From Flectonema sp. DT1601 (Eukaryota; Euglenozoa; Diplonemea; Diplonemida; Diplonemidae): a DNA stretch of 64,000 nucleotides. Within the stretch, counting starts at the first letter, position 1; the number at the start of each line of letters is the position of its first letter. Shown one piece after another: positions 1 through 12,005 of this stretch. The translations under genes were made by a program, and so were the position numbers. Below the pieces are notes generated by a model. It worked only from the letters and a program-made list of their open reading frames with translations. It had not been told where the DNA came from and did no database searches. The stretch spans positions 310,001 to 374,000 of the forward strand of contig OZ025829.1 of assembly GCA_964019425.1 (NCBI GenBank). The letters are read 5' to 3'.

Positions 1-25
1 ACAGTGACTAGGGGGGGGTTTGGAG

Positions 26-150
26 GGGGTAACTTGATACTAATATTAAATAGAAAGCAACTTGAAACTGGCAAAAACTAGAATAGGGTTCGGCCAAACC
101 TGGTTGCAATATAAGAAATCAACAGTTGGTATCGATAAAAAATCCCATAT
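26..150. repeat. Dispersed repeat family A, copy 1
   Basis: A GGGGGTAACTTGATACT block is followed by a TTAAAT...AAGCAACTTGAAAC block and by GGTTCGGCCAAACCTGGTT. The same order recurs at 1733-1835 and 14243-14362, with weaker copies at 42318-42385 and 44925-44995. The GGTTCGGCC stretch vaguely resembles a pol III B box, so a SINE origin is possible but unproven. Confidence 0.65.
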
Positions 151-235
151 GTGCTGTCGAATATGGGGGGGGAGGAAACGTTTGTAATAATACTGATAAA
201 AATCTCTCACAATAATATCAATTTGCCACGCTTTC

Positions 236-318
236 TTAAAATCAACATTCTCATCACTGCAAGTCATTGTTTTTATTATATATTAACTGTGAACAATAAG
301 TTTAGTTTTCCTAAACCT
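236..318 (-). pseudogene. Remnant 5' end of a third surface-protein gene copy
   Basis: The stretch matches the first coding bases and upstream flank of the two intact paralogues at 8485-11316 and 19108-21687. It keeps the start codon (267), the MTC opening and the coding bases for the signal-peptide core, then the shared upstream flank with its ACTGTGAACAATAAGTTTAG block. A short internal deletion shifts the frame after the third codon, and homology stops about 30 nt into the coding region, where unrelated repeat DNA follows. No lectin, stalk or membrane part remains. Since gene starts in this array are spaced about 10.4-11 kb apart, this is probably the decayed edge of a third unit. Confidence 0.75.
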
Positions 319-493
319 CAACTCTATCCTATTCCCAACCTTCGCACACATGAACGGATATGCCGCACCACCCAGGTTCATCCCAAAGTAGTTCGTCGAT
401 TCGCAGGCAGTTTAAGACGGCTGATAACGCCGGTACACGATCCTAATAAAGGGACTAAGTTTGATTCCCTCTACAGAACAATGGGTTCATTAA

Positions 494-593
494 TTTTATT
501 TATCGAAGTCAGGGAAGGCTAACTTCCGGATAAGCTCACGAGTACTAGTTATTCGGTACCACAACCGTGAGACTCCCAGACGAGAGGAAACGT
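494..593. repeat. Dispersed repeat family D, copy 1
   Basis: About 100 bp starting TATTTATCGAAGTCAGGGAA and containing AAGCTCACG, ATTCGGTACCACAAC and GTGAGACTC. A close copy lies at 12836-12942 and partial copies at about 945-1010 and 8425-8480. Confidence 0.7.
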
Positions 594-1393
594 AAATTGA
601 CTAGATTTAGTTTACAAATATAAAAGAATCGTGAAAGGGGGGGAAAAAAAAACTTTTTTTTTTCTTTTTCTCCTCTCTAGTATGAATTCGGACAGCAAGC
701 AATGAGTTTGTACCAACTTTTCACCGTAGCGAATGAATAAACGAATAAATAAATAATAAATAACCGGATACAGGAAAGAATAACATCGTTCGAATTGAGG
801 TTATGTTGGAAGGGGAAAAGTAAGGGGGGGAAAAAACAGAAACCGTCCACAGAAGGGGGCAGTGTGAGATGCTGAAGTTTAGATGGTGACGAGGAAATCC
901 AAAACAATACAGATAAGCCTTAATATTGACGCACAGAGAAATATTTGATTTATTTATTCGAGTCAAACTTCTGGAGAAGCTCACGGGTACGTCATTCGGT
1001 ATTAAATAAACGGCTCTTAATCTGAATAGTTTCTTCCCCGACTCGTCGGTGGAAAAAAAAAAAAAAAAAAAAAATCTTAAAACTCCGCATATTCCCCCAC
1101 TCCTTCCGACAAAACGGGGGGTAACTTGATGAGGGGGGATAAATTGATACTGCATGGGTGGAGAAAAGAAGAAAAAAGTTAAATAATATGCTGTGCTCTG
1201 ATATTTAAGAAACATTTTTTGAAAAATTAAACCAGGATGCACCAACCGCACAGATTTTAAGTCTGAGAGGTAGAGACCGTGAGTAAATACATGAGTTTTT
1301 ATTGTGAAAAGAAAAAAATATTTCACTTAAAGAAAATAATAACATGATGAAAGCATTAAATAAACCAAACCGGTTCACTTCGTTACTACGACG

Positions 1394-1545
1394 TTAGTAA
1401 GAATAAGATCGAAAGGAAGGTGGAACGCGGACAATATTCTACACAATGGCAAACACTACTAACCGATATTTATATTCTCGAGAGAGTTGGTTTTTCTACT
1501 TTCGACTAGGTGCGCCATGCCGTATAGAGCTAGTTAGTTGACGTG
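1394..1545. repeat. Dispersed repeat family E, copy 1 (152 bp, apparently identical pair)
   Basis: By eye this 152-bp block is identical to 13669-13820, while flanks on both sides differ at once. It begins TTAGTAAGAATAAGATCG and ends GTTAGTTGACGTG. Perfect identity over 12 kb of distance suggests very recent copying or selection, for example a small RNA gene. I found no classic tRNA or snRNA motif in it. Confidence 0.75.
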
Positions 1546-1587
1546 ATTAGAAGGCAACGACTAACTCACCTAAAAGTAGACCTATTT

Positions 1588-1713
1588 ATTCAGATTAGCC
1601 TTATATTCTCATTGAGCGCAGACGGAATCGTGTCGCACGAGGGATATCAGATATGTCTATCAGAAATAACGGCTTTTCAATCTGAATAGTTTCTTATCCG
1701 ACTACGTCGGTTC
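1588..1713. repeat. Dispersed repeat family H, copy 1
   Basis: It opens with CAGATTAGCCTTATATT and closes with TTTCAATCTGAATAGTTTCT followed by a CCGACTACGTCGGT hairpin. Full copies lie at 36482-36608 and 53391-53487. Partial copies end near 1050, 11715 and 17350. Confidence 0.75.
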
Positions 1714-1732
1714 AAAGAAAAAAAAAGAGGGA

Positions 1733-1930
1733 GGGTAACTTTGATACTGTTATTTAACATAGCAACCTTGAATCCGACTGCAACTAGGGTTCGGCCAAAT
1801 CTGGTTACCATGAAAAGACTAACAGTCGGGTATCGAAGAGACTTGATACATGTCGTCGAATACAGTGATTCGGGGACCACGTACAGGTTGAGATTTTTGA
1901 ATTTGTAAAATACAACCGTTTTGTATCGCG
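1733..1930. repeat. Composite repeat: families A, B and C joined
   Basis: Family A (GGTAACTTTGATACTG to GGGTTCGGCCAAATCTGG) runs into family B (GATTCGGGGACCACGTAC...GGTTGAG) and then into a family C-like block (TACAACCGTTTTGTATCG). This copy suggests that A, B and C are pieces of one longer ancestral element rather than independent families. Confidence 0.6.
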
Positions 1931-2617
1931 TTAACATAACGATGTTGCGGGGGGTGACTAATCAGCGTTTTTTTTTTTCATTTGATTTTTTGAAAAGATT
2001 TTTTTTTGCATTTTCTTATGTGTGTGCTTTTCTAAGCCAACTATCATTTTTTCAGATAAAAACATAATAATTGCAATTACAATGTTCGTATACGAGTTTA
2101 TTAAAAAAATGCATTTTGAGAAAAGTAAGGTAATGAGTTTCGGTAATCTTGTACTACTTGTCCCCTTTAGGCTTTCTTCCTGTTAGATGGTTAGCATTTT
2201 ATCTACATTGGAATGTGGCCAAGGTACAAAAAAGCGGGGTCTTTATTTATTTATTTTATTTGTGTCTACAAAACCCATTGTTCGGTAGAAAAAGAATTGT
2301 GGCAGCGTAACTAACCTATTCCTTTATTAGGATTTTCTACCTGGTTGCGCACAAACAAAATAAAAGTGTGAGTGAGTAAGTAAAAAAGTGAAGTTTGCCG
2401 ATTATTTTTCTTTTAGAACATTAATACTTAATCGGCTGAAGTACCATTTTTTTCTGAGAGGGATTTTAATACAAAAAAAAAAAAAAAAAAAAAAAAAACA
2501 GTATTAGATAGCCAACATAAAAAAAATTTAATAATTTAAAATAATAAATAATTATGTTTAACGATGTAGTGACTGCGGTGGAGTGAATTTTATTGTGTTC
2601 GTAATAAAATAATTTTT

Positions 2618-2651
<34 letters not shown>

Positions 2652-4186
2652 TTTGTAAAAAAATTTTGAGGGGTTCTGGTGCGGCTTGGGTGAGTTTTAT
2701 GTTACCAAAAGAAAAGAAAATAATAATAATAATAATAATTGCACTTGACCTCCTCTAAGTTTAATTATTCGCATTGTATCAGAAGTTAACTAATGGAAAC
2801 AATAGTATTAGGGGGTTTGGAAGAAAAAAAAAAAAAGAAAAAAAACGATAAAAAAATTATTTTAATTTTGTTTGTGAAATCAGGAAAGTCAACCAACTGT
2901 AGGTTTCGGTGTCAACAACGGTGCTGCAGATCAACTCTAGTTCAACGTCGATGCGAGACCAGCACAATCAAAAACAGCCAATGATTTAACAAAGATAAGA
3001 AGATGATGACACCCTATACTGAAATCTGTTTATTTAAAATAATTCGAAACGAAAAAAAAAAATAACCGTATACGATTTAAACAAAAACTAAAGGTCTTTA
3101 ACCAACGTAAAATATGAGAGTCTGCAGAAATCCACCCCAATTTTTTACCTATTCTATACTGCAGACCCAACCCAAGCTCACTACGAAAATATTATCCAAA
3201 AACCCCAAATCCGGTACTAGGACACGGATTGGGTGTTTAGGTGCCTGGAAAAAATTGGGGGGTTTCTGCACTGCCTCATATAAAAAAAAAAAACACAACA
3301 AAAAAAAAGCTCGCAAAAAAAAAAAAAAAAAAAAAAAATTGTTTTTTGGATTTTTTGTAATACAAACAGTATTGTATCATAACGTAAAAAAAGATAATTC
3401 AACTCCTGCTAAAGATACGAGTGACTATAATGATGATGATTAAGTTATCTCATTTAATCAGCCATAACTCTCTTTACTTCTATATTCTCATCATCAGTAG
3501 TTTGTTATTTAATCCAACGTTGCTGTAAATTAGTAGAAACAAAATAAATAATAAATAAAAAAAAACTTCAGTAATACAACTTTAAAATACCACGAAACAT
3601 GAGTAATAAAGTTTAAACTGAAGAGGTATTGCAGACTATTTCAGCTTCATTACAGAATAGTAGCTAAAAAATGTTTTGATAAGTGAATTACTCTCAGCAT
3701 CATTATCCAGAAACTGTTGACTAAACAAAACAAAAAAAAATGGGTAGCAAAGAAAATCACTATAAAAAGTGGCCAAAATCCATTTTCAAAGAAAGAAAAA
3801 AAAATAAAGGGGGGAGAAAATCTATTAATTCAATATCGGAGTTGCGTGAAATGACATATCTCAACACAACAGTTTTCAAAACGTACATTTTTGTTTTTTT
3901 TTTTAAATCTTACTGGACGACTCACAACCCCTACTGTGGATAGTATACTCTCAGAATTGTTAAATGTACAACCTTAGTGTCAAGCGCCAAGAGAGAGCTG
4001 CTAGTATGGGCCTGTGAGCATGCAATAGTGTCCAGACCTTCTGGACGTTTACCTGCAGATTGTGGTTTTTCCACTGAAAATGCTGGTTTTTTTGTTTTGT
4101 TTTTTTTGCTGTCCATTTCGGAAACTTTCGCGTTGAGATTCGACATTTCAGTAACATTTTTGCGTAGAATAGAGGGGTTTACCCAG

Positions 4187-4224
<38 letters not shown>

Positions 4225-4856
4225 AAAGGACGACCCAATCACGGAGGTTTGTGTTCATGGATTCCACAAATTTTTAATTCAATAAAAATAATAAAAATAA
4301 TAATAATAATAAATGAGCTTAAGCCTTTATTGTTATGATCTTTTTTTTTCTCACTTCACTGCATAATGGAATAAAAACAGCTAGTAACAAATAGTTATTA
4401 GCAAGGAAGTGACTAATCACTAATAAATAAATAACCAAATCACACGGCAAGGGCAAACTTCAACACGACATCATAGTCCTGCTATTAATATCAATAAACT
4501 GGGTATTCCAACAAAATGAGTGACACAGAATCATATTTGTAGGTGGTGGTTGTTTGACATTTGTAGAAAAACGGTAATAATTTTTTATAATTCTAAAAAA
4601 ATAATTAATAAAAGTTAAAACCGAAAAAAAAAAAAAAAAAAAAATATGAAAAAATCAGACTAAGCTTCATTTTTTTTTTATTTTTTTTTTTTTTATACGA
4701 AGCCTAGGAAGTCAAAAAAAAAAAAACGGTAAAAGCTCAACAGGGGTAACAGTTAGATTACTACCAGCCAACCGTGAAAACTTTTAGAACAGTTAGCTAA
4801 AAAATAAAGATAGCGTATTGCGTATTTGCATTCGTACATAACTAACATAGTGTCAG

Positions 4857-4935
4857 TACGAGTATCCAGAAATTGTTGTTGAACGGGCACGTACTACAAG
4901 TTGGTTGAGCGCCCTATGCCTCGCAGTCTATTACA
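4857..4935. repeat. Dispersed repeat family B, copy
   Basis: The core is ATCCAGAAA...GGGCACGTACTACAAG...GGTTGAGCGCCCT. Related copies lie at 5430-5490, 5965-6045 and 18240-18302. The best-preserved core reads TTCGGGGACCACGTACTAC. Confidence 0.6.
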
Positions 4936-4984
4936 ATTGATATAATTTTTTTTTACTAGTTCGTAGTTCACTATATTTATGGGA

Positions 4985-5055
4985 GGGGGGAAGACTGTTT
5001 GATTAGGTTCATACGAATATAAATCTCTTATACTGTATCAGAACTCAATAATAAA
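4985..5055. repeat. Dispersed repeat family I, copy 1
   Basis: A 71-bp block from GGGGGGAAGACTGTTTGATT to GTATCAGAACTCAATAATAA, with near-identical copies at 49745-49814 and 63281-63350. The ends are sharp, and the third copy is flanked by direct repeats. Confidence 0.75.
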
Positions 5056-5964
5056 ATTAAAAAAACTCATGACACAAGTGACTAAAATGTTAATACAGGC
5101 TAACACTCTCTACATTGTAATCAATATTTCTACTTATCTACATACATGTCTCTTGGGAGGGGGAACTTGGAGGTTGAAATGTTTGAAAAAAAGAAATAAA
5201 TATCTGAATTGTACCAAAACTAACTAAAATAAACGTCAGTTTATGACAACAGTTGAGTATAGGTAAACACTCCGCACAATGGCGTAGAGGACTTTTACAC
5301 TATAAATAAAGTTATTACATAGAGAGTAAGGTTAACACGCAATAAATTAGACACGAATCATCATAAACTGGATTCCGTCCACACAAATTGCGTGCTTCAA
5401 ATAAACTACCAGCGAAAGAAATGCTGTCAAGTCAAATTGACCCGGGGACCACGCACTACAGGTTGAGCTATCCCGTGTCCTGCAGATTACAGCTTGAAAA
5501 CATTAATGCATTAATGGGAAGCTTTATAAAATTGTCTGGGTAGGTAGAACGGGGGTTGTATGTTTGCTTTTTTGTAAAAATTACATATGTGACTAAGGGT
5601 AATGCGCAACTTAGCCTTCTGAAGTAACTATTTAGGTTTCGAGAGTAATCCATATACCTCCTGACTTCTACTTTCTCGCATCAGTATGGTGTAGAAGTCA
5701 GGGGAACTTAACGAAATTGTCTGGGTAGGTAGAAACGGGTAGAAACGGCAGTGAGATTTAAAAAAGAAAGAAAAATAACACGACAAAAATACGCTGGTTC
5801 GTAGCTCACTACCAGTAAAAACAACTTTAGGATATTAAAAACAAAATTAATATCAAAGTACTCGACTGAAAAATATTTGTAGTTGTTAATCAAAGAAAAT
5901 TACGTTTAGAAAAAAGAACACGTAAAAAGAGAAAACTATATATTTTTTGTCTTACTGACCAGAA

Positions 5965-6070
5965 GACGTTGTCGAATCTGGTAATTCGGGGACCACGTAC
6001 TAACAGGTTGAGCGTTCCCTGCCCTGTAGTCCGTTACAAAGGGAGGGGGTGGAATTTTGATACGATACGA
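5965..6070. repeat. Dispersed repeat family B joined to the start of family A
   Basis: TTCGGGGACCACGTACTAAC and GGTTGAGCGTTCCCT are followed by AAAGGGAGGGGGTGGAATTTTGATAC, which resembles the start of family A. It is a second junction supporting a composite element. Confidence 0.55.
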
Positions 6071-6389
6071 AAAGATTTATTTGTGAAGGGACGCGGGGAA
6101 CGAATAGAAGAATAAAAAGAAAAAAGAAATTTCCCTTATTAATTTGCTGAAGATGTGAGTCTTCCGGCTCAACCAGATAGTCCAAGAGACGAAGACGCTT
6201 GCTTCGACAAACTGGGTAGCTATATTAGAGGGTCACGTATAAAAAAAAAGAGGATACAGAAGAGAGTTTTTTTTTTTTTTTTTTTGTGGTTTTTTTTTTT
6301 CTTCTTTTTTTTTTTCTTAAACAAACAAACAAAACAAAAAAAAAAAAAAAAAAAAAACGAAAGACTATTTGATTGACTTGCTACACATA

Positions 6390-6975
6390 GGTCAATCTCA
6401 CTATAATATTATACACACACAGCTATTCAGGTTATTCATAAGATACGCTCATCAGTAAAGGAATGATATACTCGAGTGACATTTCACAAGTATTTCGGAA
6501 CTGTTGCGTTGCTATTCTTTAAAGGGGAGTGGTGATAGAATAACAGATGAATAATATCTTTTTTCTATTCCAAAAAATGTGTAAGAAAACTTTTCCTCAA
6601 AGAAATAATCACATGTGCCCATATTGCCAAAAAAAAAAGAAAACAAAAAAAAACTTCCCAAATCATGAGCTCCTCTTTGCTTCCAATCAAAGGGAACTTC
6701 AAATGAGACAATCAGTTTTGGATTTTAACTGCCTAATCGAATGCTTTAAAGAGGAACATTACGATGCATTGCATACTTCCAGAAAAGAAGAAGAGAAAAG
6801 AAACTCACTGCCTCATGTACATTAAGAATATATCTCACTTAATATCGACAAGTATTGGTTAATTCGTTCGTAACAACAAAATGAAATATTATCGATGGAT
6901 GTCGAAGTAGAGTAAATACACAAACAGGAATCAGTGCTATGTTTTTTTTTTCCTTAGAAGTCAAAAAAAAGAACT
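6390..6975. repeat. Segmental paralogue of 16218-16990
   Basis: Shared landmarks in the same order include CACACAGCTATTCA, TTTCACAAGTATTTCGGAAC, GAGGAACATTACGA, TATCGACAAGT...TTGGTTA, CAACAAAATGAAATAT and GGAATCAGTGCTATGTTT. Spacing differs by indels. The match places this block downstream of the 8485-11316 gene exactly as 16218-16990 sits downstream of the 19108-21687 gene. Short open frames in both blocks share a few residues but look decayed. Confidence 0.75.
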
Positions 6976-7296
6976 GTTTTTTTTTTTGCTATTCAGGGAT
7001 AATAATTTTATCCAAACGTCTTGTTTTGTTTTTTTTTTGACAGAAGACGGGGGGGAATCATTATTTTTTAATATCATAACACACAAAAATGACAAGTCAA
7101 CAATCGGCTTAACGACACACGTGACTATGGTGATGCTTACCTTTACTTTTCAAGTAGTAATCCATATATCTCTACATGAGCAAAGTTTCAATGGTTCAAT
7201 TATTGTAAAATTTACAACTGTGTTTGTATCATAAAAAAAAAACATAAAGAATAACTTAAGCATTAGTTTTAAATGAAAAAAAAGGGGTGATAGATA

Positions 7297-7335
<39 letters not shown>

Positions 7336-7935
7336 CCATACTGTGCAATTGATGAAACAGCACTAGGATGACCTCCATAGAGCTCAACGAAGCAACAGTA
7401 ATGTAAAAACAGAAGATTCGATCCTGATCAGACCGACTGAGCATATCTATAATAATATAAATATATGTATCGTATCAAAGCTAAAGGGTACGAGGGAGGC
7501 GAGCAACTAATACTTTTACTTTTACTTTGAATTTTTTTTTTTTTTTTTTTTTTTTTTCCGCACGAAAGTTTTTCGCTTCCCCTGTAAGTTTCTAACAAGG
7601 TTGGATTCCCAACACCGATACCCGGAGAAAAAAAGGCTACAATGGCTTTAGATGCGAAGATGAAACTTTTTACAATATAAAAAAAAAAAATAGTAACAAA
7701 AAAAATTTCAGGTATTAATATAAGATTAATATCAAAGTACTCGACTGAAAAAAAAAAAAAGAAAAAAAAAAGAATAATTGCTATTGCAATGAAAGGGTTC
7801 GTTTAGAAAAAAAAAAGAAAACACAAAAAAAAAAAAAGGGAAATATTTCAGATTTGTCTTTTTGACCAGAATTAGGAATTTCGTATGGGGAATTTTTTAA
7901 TTTAAAAAAAAAATGTAAACAATAAAAAAACCCCC

Positions 7936-8160
7936 ACGGCACTTCGTTCTAAGGCCGCACACAAAACTTAAAGGTACCACAAGCCTGTGATGTTGTGGCT
8001 TGTTCATCCACAGTGAGACAGGTTTAAGCGAAAACAATAAAGTGACTAAATAATAATCAACCGACCACACGATTTGTTATTACAGAGAGCGTTGTGTCAG
8101 AGACTCAACGAATCCTTCAATAAGAAAACATCAATTGGATCAAACATGCGATGGCAAAAC
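7936..8160. repeat. Conserved 3' flank of the first surface-protein gene
   Basis: Highly similar to 18573-18785. Shared blocks include ACAAGCCTGTGATG, TGAGACAGGTTTAAGCG, CACGATTTGTTATTACAGAG and CAATTGGATCAAACATGCG, ending at GCGATGGCAAAAC before a T run. It probably includes the 3' UTR, since the stop codon is only 325 nt away in each copy. Confidence 0.75.
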
Positions 8161-8484
8161 TTTTTTTTTTTTTTTGTAAATTTTGCTTAAAAAAATAAAT
8201 ATTGCGGAAAAAGAACGGAGTAAGAACAGAAACCTAACCAAAAAAAAAAAAAAAAAAGAAAGCTGCTGCATACGAACAAAAGAAATGTATAAAAAGGTTT
8301 CTTTTTTTTTTTTTTTTTTTTTCAATCCAAGAATAGGAAAAAAGTGTTAATCAGCTCACAGGAGTTGATACCTGCGAAACGGAATTTCCTTTCGTATTCG
8401 TACCAGTAGATGTAAGGAAAGCTATACTGCAAGAGAAGCTGACGGGTATTAGTCACTCAGAACAATACCAGTGATGCAAGCTAC

Positions 8485-11316
8485 TTATGTTCTAACAAAG
8501 GAATCGACTAGATTTCCATTTTGGTATCTACGAGACATGTTTCTTATACCAGGGGTAGCCATAGGATTGCGTCTAATTCGAGAACGGGAGCGCTCTCGCT
8601 GAGAACGGGAGCGCTCTCGCTGAGAAAGAGAACGCTCCCGCTGAGGAAGTTCTTCCTGAATGTGTTCAAGCCGAAAACGTTCCAGCTGCGGACGCTCTCG
8701 CTGAGAACGTTCCGACGTAGAACGATCTTCTTGAGAAAGTTCACGATCAGAAACACTCATTTGCAAACTTGCTTCAGAATTTTGTCTACTATGGTATGCC
8801 ATTAACATTGAACTTTCACCTGATTTGATTTGCGGAATTGGCCTATAAACACTTTTTTCTTCAGTAACAAGCTCCCCCTCAGAATAAAGTGATACGTCCA
8901 GGTCACTTTCCTCGATGGCACCCACAGGCGTTTTCATAGTTCTACCCTCAACAATTCTTCCGTACATTTCATACAGCCATGTGACAGTATCATAAAGTAC
9001 TCTCAACAGAGACAGGTACATTGTAATCGTCATCAACCAGGTACCTGCTGTTGTTCCCCAATGGTTTTCAAAATCGTCTGCGAAGAACGCAATGCCAATA
9101 AAAACCATGGCAAGGCCAGGCAAGACTCCCGTCCAAGGAACAAGATAGTTCAGAAAAGGTGCTAAAAACGGCTTATAAGCAAAACAAAGACCTGCATATA
9201 CCAAGAATACAACACCCATGCTCCAGACACGAAGAGCACATGCGGCTTTGGCTGTTGGGCGAGTCAAGGCGATCAGGCTGAGTGGAATGACCTGCCCAAC
9301 TTCAATAAAAATAAAACGACCACGAGTCCAGCAACCCTTATCATCATAGATATCAAAAACAATACCATAACGTTCAGTATGACCATCAGTTGCTGTCTTT
9401 GAAGCCCAACCCATTGCTCCCAAGAGGAATTTACCAACAGAAGACGTAATATTTGTATTTGCTTTAATTTCGGATCTAAAGTAAGACAGAGCTCCCATTT
9501 TCCATATCCCTCCAAGACTAATAATAGTAAACAAACATCCCACAATTCCGACGACGGTGGTAGTCGCTGATCTCGGATACGCAACCAAGTCAGCCGCACA
9601 GTCAAACGTCGCAGCTAAGAAGAAGAGAGCTCCAATGTAAAGAGCCGATGGGTTTCTTATAACAGCACTGGCGTCGTGCCATCCGTTGAATGTCGTGACA
9701 GACAGTACCGCGGTGATTATTAACAGAAGGGCAACAAATCCCGCACACAAAATAATATTACCAATAACAGCACCAGCCATTGGATCTCCGTCGATAGATA
9801 ACTGCGTTGGGTTCAACAGAATAGGAAGTTTCTCATCGTTACTTCTGTAATCACCGCAGTCGGTCTTCCCAACTGCCACCCCCAACTTTCCAAGTGAACC
9901 CGCTGATGGAGATGCGATAACAACAACACCAACAGCCCCAATACCTAACGCGACATCGCTCGTTTTTGAGAAAGTCCGCTGAGCAGCTGTCGTTGGTGAA
10001 GGTGTTGGAGGTGCTGATGTCGGGATCGCAGTTGTGACTCCAGTTGTGCCCACATTCGAGGGAGCAGGTGTGGGTGGAGCAGGCGTCCCCGGGGAAGTTG
10101 GCGGAATAGGCGTCGGTGGAGACAGTGTTAGCAGTACTGCCGTCGGAGGAATTGGCGTCTGTGGAATTGATGTTGCTGGAGTCGGAGTAGGCGGAATTGG
10201 CGTTGGAGGGATTGGCGTCGGCGGAATTGGTGTTGGCGGAACTGGTGTTGGCGGAACTGGTGTTGGTGGTGCTGGTGTGGGTGGTGCTGGTGTTGGCGGA
10301 ATTGGTGTTGGTGGTGCTGGTGTTGGCGGAACTGGTGTTGGTGGTGCTGGTGTTGGCGGAATTGGTGTTGGTGGCACCGGTGTCGGTGGAATAGGCGTCG
10401 GTGGTGCTGGTGTTGGCGGAATAGGCGTCGGTGGAATTGCCGTTAGAGGGATTGGCGTTGGTGGCGACGGCGTCAGAGGAATCGGCGTCGGTGGTGCTGG
10501 TGTTGGTGGAATCGGCGTCGGTGGCGCTGGCGTTGGAGGGATTGGCGTTGGTGGCGCCGGTGTTGGAGGACTCGGCGTCGGTGGTGCTGGTGTTGGTGGC
10601 GACGGTGTTGGAGGACTCGGCGTCGGTGGTGCTGGTGTTGGTGGAATCGGTGTCGGTGGCGCTGGCGTTGGAGGGATTGGCGTTGGTGGCGCCGGTGTTG
10701 GAGGACTCGGTGTCGGTGGTGCTGGTGTCGGTGGAATTGGTGTCGGTGGCGCTGGCGTTGGAGGGATTGGTGTTGGCGGAATAGGCGTCGGTGGCACAGG
10801 CGTCGGTGGAGCCGGAGTTAGCCCAGGAACATTAAGAGTTTGTACTCCAGTCGCATCTAAAGTAAAAGCCGGTCCAACTGCCGTGCCCATTGAATCAGAA
10901 AGTTGCACAATTGCTCCAACAAGTCTATTAGCACAACAACTACCAGGACTTCTGTTGTAGACAACCATTTGAGTGACATCAATATCCATACCGAAGTCTA
11001 CTTCTACCCACTGGAGCCCATTACCCGACGAGTGATAATAAGGTTGTGGGTCATTACGAACTGCTAGTGTTCCATCAATAGCTTTATCACAATTTCCAAG
11101 CTTCGATGGGTTCCAAGTATGGAAACTGCTAGCAGTGCATGTTGATGCTGTAGCAACGTTTGTACTCGCCGGATCGTAGACAGCTATTTGTGAGAAGTGA
11201 AGTGAATTACTACCTGAAACCGATTTCGATATTCTAACTGTCCTCGCCATCAATGAACTTGACAAGACACTAAGAGAACTCAAAATCAACATCCTCATCA
11301 CCATCGTGCAAGTCAT
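8485..11316 (-). CDS. Surface protein: galactose-binding-like domain, Pro-Thr stalk, multi-pass membrane region
   Basis: This 943-residue single-exon protein has, in order: a signal peptide (about 1-24); an F5/8C or fucolectin-like domain (about 25-165) with the signatures WVEVDFG, VVYNR and a CC pair followed by [12 protein letters not shown]; some 50 copies of PPTP(A/I/S/V) (about 168-430); a membrane region with roughly six to seven hydrophobic helices (about 455-790); and a charged tail with RERS repeats near the end. The likely role is a carbohydrate-binding surface receptor whose stalk lifts the lectin head off the membrane. It is the paralogue of 19108-21687, with nearly identical membrane regions but a different stalk length and repeat composition. 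The start is set by the signal peptide and the shared upstream flank. I do not recognise the membrane family by name. Confidence 0.85.
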   Translation of the reverse strand: MTCTMVMRMLILSSLSVLSSSLMARTVRISKSVSGSNSLHFSQIAVYDPASTNVATASTCTASSFHTWNPSKLGNCDKAIDGTLAVRNDPQPYYHSSGNGLQWVEVDFGMDIDVTQMVVYNRSPGSCCANRLVGAIVQLSDSMGTAVGPAFTLDATGVQTLNVPGLTPAPPTPVPPTPIPPTPIPPTPAPPTPIPPTPAPPTPSPPTPAPPTPIPPTPAPPTPIPPTPAPPTPSPPTPSPPTPAPPTPSPPTPAPPTPIPPTPAPPTPIPPTPAPPTPIPLTPSPPTPIPLTAIPPTPIPPTPAPPTPIPPTPVPPTPIPPTPAPPTPVPPTPAPPTPIPPTPAPPTPAPPTPVPPTPVPPTPIPPTPIPPTPIPPTPTPATSIPQTPIPPTAVLLTLSPPTPIPPTSPGTPAPPTPAPSNVGTTGVTTAIPTSAPPTPSPTTAAQRTFSKTSDVALGIGAVGVVVIASPSAGSLGKLGVAVGKTDCGDYRSNDEKLPILLNPTQLSIDGDPMAGAVIGNIILCAGFVALLLIITAVLSVTTFNGWHDASAVIRNPSALYIGALFFLAATFDCAADLVAYPRSATTTVVGIVGCLFTIISLGGIWKMGALSYFRSEIKANTNITSSVGKFLLGAMGWASKTATDGHTERYGIVFDIYDDKGCWTRGRFIFIEVGQVIPLSLIALTRPTAKAACALRVWSMGVVFLVYAGLCFAYKPFLAPFLNYLVPWTGVLPGLAMVFIGIAFFADDFENHWGTTAGTWLMTITMYLSLLRVLYDTVTWLYEMYGRIVEGRTMKTPVGAIEESDLDVSLYSEGELVTEEKSVYRPIPQIKSGESSMLMAYHSRQNSEASLQMSVSDRELSQEDRSTSERSQRERPQLERFRLEHIQEELPQRERSLSQRERSRSQRERSRSRIRRNPMATPGIRNMSRRYQNGNLVDSFVRT
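8560..8745 (-). repeat. Tail repeats encoding Arg-Glu-Arg-Ser units
   Basis: A short tandem repeat (unit about 24 nt, best seen as GAGAACGGGAGCGCTCTCGC on the plus strand) encodes [12 protein letters not shown] units in the cytosolic tail. The paralogue has similar but differently arranged SEHSP and ERSRS units at 19215-19380. Confidence 0.75.
10050..10815 (-). repeat. Minisatellite encoding the Pro-Thr stalk, copy 1
   Basis: A 15-nt unit repeated about 50 times, encoding [15 protein letters not shown] or PPTPV. Units vary at the third codon base and at the fifth residue, giving a patchwork of higher-order blocks. The array is GC-rich against an AT-rich genome, and the antisense frame is also open purely because of the repeat. 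Confidence 0.9.
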
Positions 11317-11934
11317 TGTTTTTATTTCTTAATTTTTTTTTTTTTTTTTATTATTTAATTACTGTGAACAATAAGTTTAATTTCCCTCCACCAGAGATGA
11401 CAATAATAAGGAGAAAATAAAAAGTAGCAACTGTTGCCAATACTCCCTCTGCTCGCCTTACAAAAGCCAGAACACACAGACAAGTCATCGCAGACCTGAT
11501 AAAATGATTGAGCGGTAGGGCGTCCCCCATCACCTTCCGTAGGCAGCATCTTTTTGAACCAAATCGGTTGTAGGGCACCTCGCGGTGTGTAACCGCCTGA
11601 GTGAGCCTACGGTGTTACACCAGGTATTTTTGTTGATCGCAGACGGCGCACAGAGAAATAGATAACATTTGACATAATAAATAAACGGCTCTTAATTTGA
11701 ATATTTTTTTCTCCGAATGGATCGTGAAGAAGAAAAAAAAAGAAGAAAAAAAAGAACATCAATTCAGGTCAGCTGGGGTGTTAGTTAGAATATGAGTTTA
11801 TTATAAAAAAGTGCACTAAATTAAAATATTCCATAATACACATAATTATCAGTCAATCAAAAAAAAAGCAAAATTTCGTAGGACAACAAACAAGTTGGTT
11901 TCGGGCTAAGATTAAAAACAATCTTTCTTCGGAC

Positions 11935-12005
11935 CATTCCCCTTACCCAGCCCTCTTCAGCGAAGAAAGCAAGGGGGACACTGCGGTGTCAGGCCTGTCC
12001 TACTC
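11935..12005. other. Cluster of hairpins sharing a CTCTTCAGCGAAGA motif with 15155-15192
   Basis: CCCCTTACCC...AAGGGGG encloses CTCTTCAGCGAAGA, followed by GACACTGCGGTGTC. A similar stem recurs at 15155-15192. This could be a structured RNA or a terminator-like element; nothing here identifies a known family. Confidence 0.4.

Larger units (their letters stand above)
1..8484. other. 8.5 kb repeat-rich region without a supported intact gene
   Basis: I see no convincing intact gene here. The stretch holds a remnant of the surface-protein gene near 240, several dispersed repeat families (listed separately), long A/T runs (for example 2475-2498, 2623-2650, 4187-4220, 7302-7332) and G-runs that often mark the edge of a repeat copy. 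All open frames are short and rich in Lys or Phe from homopolymers. Part of the region (about 6390-8160) is paralogous to 16230-18785, so it is the downstream flank of the duplicated surface-protein unit. Confidence 0.7.

Noticed and set aside
26-150. tRNA or SINE promoter suggested by GGTTCGGCC
   Set aside because: No matching A box at the right distance and no cloverleaf could be drawn, so it is kept only as a dispersed repeat.
10050-10815. CRISPR-like regular repeats
   Set aside because: Units are contiguous without spacers and encode a proline-rich peptide in frame.
10034-10960. Long plus-strand frame of Val-Gly-Gly repeats opposite the surface-protein stalk
   Set aside because: It is the antisense of a 15-nt coding minisatellite, where a stop-free unit keeps every frame open. 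The minus strand has the signal peptide, lectin head and membrane core.
11570-11640. 5S rRNA-like GAGTGAGCCTACGGTG stretch
   Set aside because: Other conserved 5S blocks are missing, and the local hairpins do not fit the 5S fold.
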